Origin: OMOG01 sp041485845
GTDB taxonomy: Bacteria > Acidobacteriota > Terriglobia > Bryobacterales > Bryobacteraceae
Direction: 5' to 3'
Length of the DNA stretch: 6,720 nt
Assembly (NCBI GenBank): GCA_041485845.1
Contig: JBGPKH010000513.1
Coordinates: 1-6,720 of the forward strand
In this document: positions 5,802 through 6,720 of the stretch, piece after piece
Layout of the letters: each line of letters starts with the position of its first letter
Numbering within the stretch: position 1 is the stretch's first letter
The notes under the pieces: model-generated
The model's input: the letters and a program-made list of their open reading frames with translations, nothing else
What the model was told of the DNA's origin: nothing
Database searches by the model: none
Position numbers and translations under genes: made by a program

Positions 5802-6019
5802 CGCCAGCGGGGCAGTGTACCCTCGACGCCGATCGGCTCACCCGATACCACCAGCTCCACACGGCGGATCTGCCGGCTTCCCGCAGCGGGATCGTTGAGC
5901 GATTTCTTCCGGATCGCCGCGAGCCGCGGCCCTGCCCGACGGCTCCCGCGGCGCGGCGCCGCAACCCGCCAGGGCAAGGAGCGTGGGTAGCAGCGATTGG
6001 GAAGACGGGCAATCATGCC
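5798..6019 (-). pseudogene. Possible frameshifted small lipoprotein remnant
   Basis: Reading the minus strand leftward from ATG 6019, the frame gives MIARLPN. One frame over, the same stretch gives SLLPTLLALAGCGAAPREPS, a textbook lipoprotein signal with lipobox LAGC, but without a start codon in that frame. Further left the first frame again looks coding, with strong G/C third positions: RKKSLNDPAAGSRQIRRVEL, then VVSGEPIGVEGTLPRWR, ending at a TAG whose complement overlaps the stop of the MlaD-like gene. A lipoprotein of about 70 residues with two compensating indels would explain this. It may equally be chance in GC-rich DNA. I do not recognise a family. If false, 5802-6029 is simply spacer. 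Confidence 0.3.
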
Positions 6020-6029
6020 GGGACCGGTG

Positions 6030-6035
6030 TACACT
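6030..6035 (+). promoter_or_regulatory. -10-like TACACT placed for a leaderless transcript
   Basis: TACACT (within TGTACACT) ends six bases before ATG 6042. Transcription usually begins about six to seven bases after a -10, so it would begin at the A of the start codon. The intervening GCACCC contains no Shine-Dalgarno motif, which fits leaderless initiation. No clear -35 is visible. Confidence 0.4.
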
Positions 6036-6041
6036 GCACCC

Positions 6042-6512
6042 ATGGCAGCTCGCGTCCCTCCACCCACGCCCGAGTATCTGGAGTTCCTCTCGCCCTACGG
6101 CCCGGGAATTGTGGATCTCGCACTGGCCACGCGGGAGCTGGTGCTCGAGGAGGCGCCGGAATCCGTCGAGCTACTCTACGACGCCTATAACGCCGTGTCG
6201 GCGGGTTATTCCTTTACCGGGCGGCCCAGCGAAGCATTCATTCACATCGCGGTCTATGCGCGCTGGGTCAACCTGGGATTCCAGCGTGGTTCGGAGCTGG
6301 ACGACGCGCAGCGGCTGCTTCAGGGGGAAGGCCGATGGATCCGCCACATCCGGATTTCCGAGCTTCGGGACCTCGATCGGCCGCATGTGCGGGGGTTCGT
6401 GAGAGCAGCCGTGGCACGGGCCAAGCGTCCCGATCCGCAGGCGGCGAAAACAGTGCGAAGGGGCCAGAGCGTGGTGCGGGCAATCTATCCCAAGAGGCGG
6501 CGTCCCACTTAA
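6042..6512 (+). CDS. DUF1801 domain-containing protein
   Basis: A soluble protein of 156 residues from ATG 6042; the frame is open back to TTG 5997, with another ATG at 6015. I prefer 6042 because family-like sequence begins about ten residues later and a -10-like TACACT sits just before it. Family features: ESVELLYDAYNAVSAGYSFT, EAFIHIAVYARWVNLGFQRG, SELDDAQRLLQGEGRWIRHI and RISELRDLDRPHVRGFVRAA. This matches DUF1801 (YdhG-like fold), small alpha/beta proteins with no established biochemical function. The C-terminal 30 residues are strongly basic (AKTVRRGQSVVRAIYPKRRR), which could suggest nucleic-acid contact, but that is inference. A REP-like palindrome begins about ten bases after the stop. 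Confidence 0.82.
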   Translation: MAARVPPPTPEYLEFLSPYGPGIVDLALATRELVLEEAPESVELLYDAYNAVSAGYSFTGRPSEAFIHIAVYARWVNLGFQRGSELDDAQRLLQGEGRWIRHIRISELRDLDRPHVRGFVRAAVARAKRPDPQAAKTVRRGQSVVRAIYPKRRRPT

Positions 6513-6522
6513 TCAATGCCAA

Positions 6523-6573
6523 CCGCTTCCTACGGTCGCGGCTCGGTTCGGAGCCGCGCGCGTCAGCAAGCGG
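6523..6573. repeat. REP-like imperfect palindrome
   Basis: The left arm (6523-6544, starting CCGCTTCCTACGG and ending GCGGCTC) and right arm (6551-6573, GAGCCGC ... AAGCGG) pair at both ends (CCGCTT with AAGCGG, GCGGCTC with GAGCCGC), with a partly mismatched middle and a GGTTCG loop. A near-identical left arm occurs at 3205-3227, so this is a dispersed family. Its position just after the DUF1801 stop is typical of REP elements, which may stabilise or terminate the transcript. I associate this style with Solibacter-like genomes, from memory. Confidence 0.7.
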
Positions 6574-6629
6574 TATACGGGGCGCTGCCGGAGCCGCGCG
6601 CGTCAGCAAGCGGTATACGGGGCGCTGCC
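6550..6629. repeat. 40-bp perfect tandem duplication
   Basis: Positions 6550-6589 and 6590-6629 are identical over 40 bases. Each unit starts with the right arm of the REP-like palindrome, includes GTATAC, and ends GGCGCTGCC. The left arm is present only once, so the second right arm (6591-6613) could compete for pairing with it. The exact identity points to a recent slippage or duplication event. Confidence 0.92.
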
Positions 6630-6719
6630 CTAGCGGATGACCGGCAGCACGATCGCGCTCGGGGACTGCCCGCCGCGATAGATCCGCTGCGTGGCCTTCA
6701 CGTAATCCCCGGCGTGCGC
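6630..6719 (-). CDS. C-terminal end of a protein resembling CocE/NonD hydrolases (partial)
   Basis: The minus strand from the right edge reads 29 residues, AHAGDYVKATQRIYRGGQSP then SAIVLPVIR, to a TAG at 6632-6630. Third codon positions are almost all G or C. The ending 'Y-V-K-A-T-Q-x-I-Y-x-x-x-x-x-P-S-x-I-V-L-P-V-I' resembles the closing strands of the X-Pro dipeptidyl-peptidase C-terminal domain in CocE/NonD-family serine hydrolases, which commonly end in a 'YHD...PSxIxLPVI' motif. The catalytic part lies outside the window, so the family call is tentative; the existence of a coding end here is more secure. It ends directly against the 40-bp tandem repeat, convergent with DUF1801. Confidence 0.5.
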   Translation of the reverse strand, partial: AHAGDYVKATQRIYRGGQSPSAIVLPVIR

Positions 6720-6720
6720 C

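Noticed and set aside
5440..6012. A minus-strand protein opposite the MlaD-like gene end
   Set aside because: It is an Arg/Pro/Ser-rich shadow. Only the 5798-6019 part holds a possible independent signal.

Overview
The window (6720 bp, GC-rich, codons mostly ending in G or C) looks like a chromosomal piece of an Acidobacteriota genome, probably of the Solibacter/Bryobacter type. This is inference. It rests on the mix of gene families (cNMP-domain histidine kinase paired with a receiver, HDOD-GAF protein, orphan MlaD-like protein, exported DinB, DUF1801) and on a dispersed palindromic repeat of a style I associate with that group. No rRNA, tRNA or CRISPR array is visible.

Layout. (a) Positions 1-1766, minus strand: a damaged two-component locus. 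A histidine kinase with an N-terminal cyclic-nucleotide-binding domain reads leftward but carries a frameshift near 1610-1622. It should be followed by its response regulator. The receiver's first residues instead lie on the opposite strand (about 294-338), the next stretch is missing, the middle of the receiver lies at about 148-293 on the minus strand, and this runs at about 147 into a fragment resembling an IS1634-type transposase. At least three breakpoints therefore fall within 350 bp, from real rearrangement or a mis-assembly. (b) 1767-2324: mostly gene-free, with a GC-extreme 11-bp tandem repeat (about 1923-2083) and a perfect 16-bp-stem hairpin (2125-2161) flanked by a GGAAAC direct repeat. 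(c) 2325-2615 (+): a small unrecognised protein, ending a few bases from the convergent end of an exported DinB-family protein (2620-3141, -). (d) 3265-5801 (+): an HDOD-GAF signalling protein followed after 41 bp by an inner-membrane-anchored MlaD/MCE-domain protein with no transporter partners in view. (e) 5798-6019 (-): probable frameshifted remnant of a small lipoprotein. (f) 6042-6512 (+): a DUF1801 protein, followed by a REP-like palindrome whose right half is duplicated in a 40-bp tandem repeat. (g) 6630-6720 (-): the C-terminal end of a protein resembling CocE/NonD hydrolases.

How the genes relate. The kinase and receiver were one signalling pair, likely redox- or cNMP-linked, since receivers with this sequence style are usually fused to a thioredoxin-reductase-like module. 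That module is not present here. The HDOD-GAF and MlaD genes may be co-transcribed, but MlaD also has its own -10-like hexamer and Shine-Dalgarno sequence. Three genes (DinB, MlaD, DUF1801) carry a TAC-N-N-T hexamer only 6-11 nt before the start codon, which suggests very short or absent leaders.
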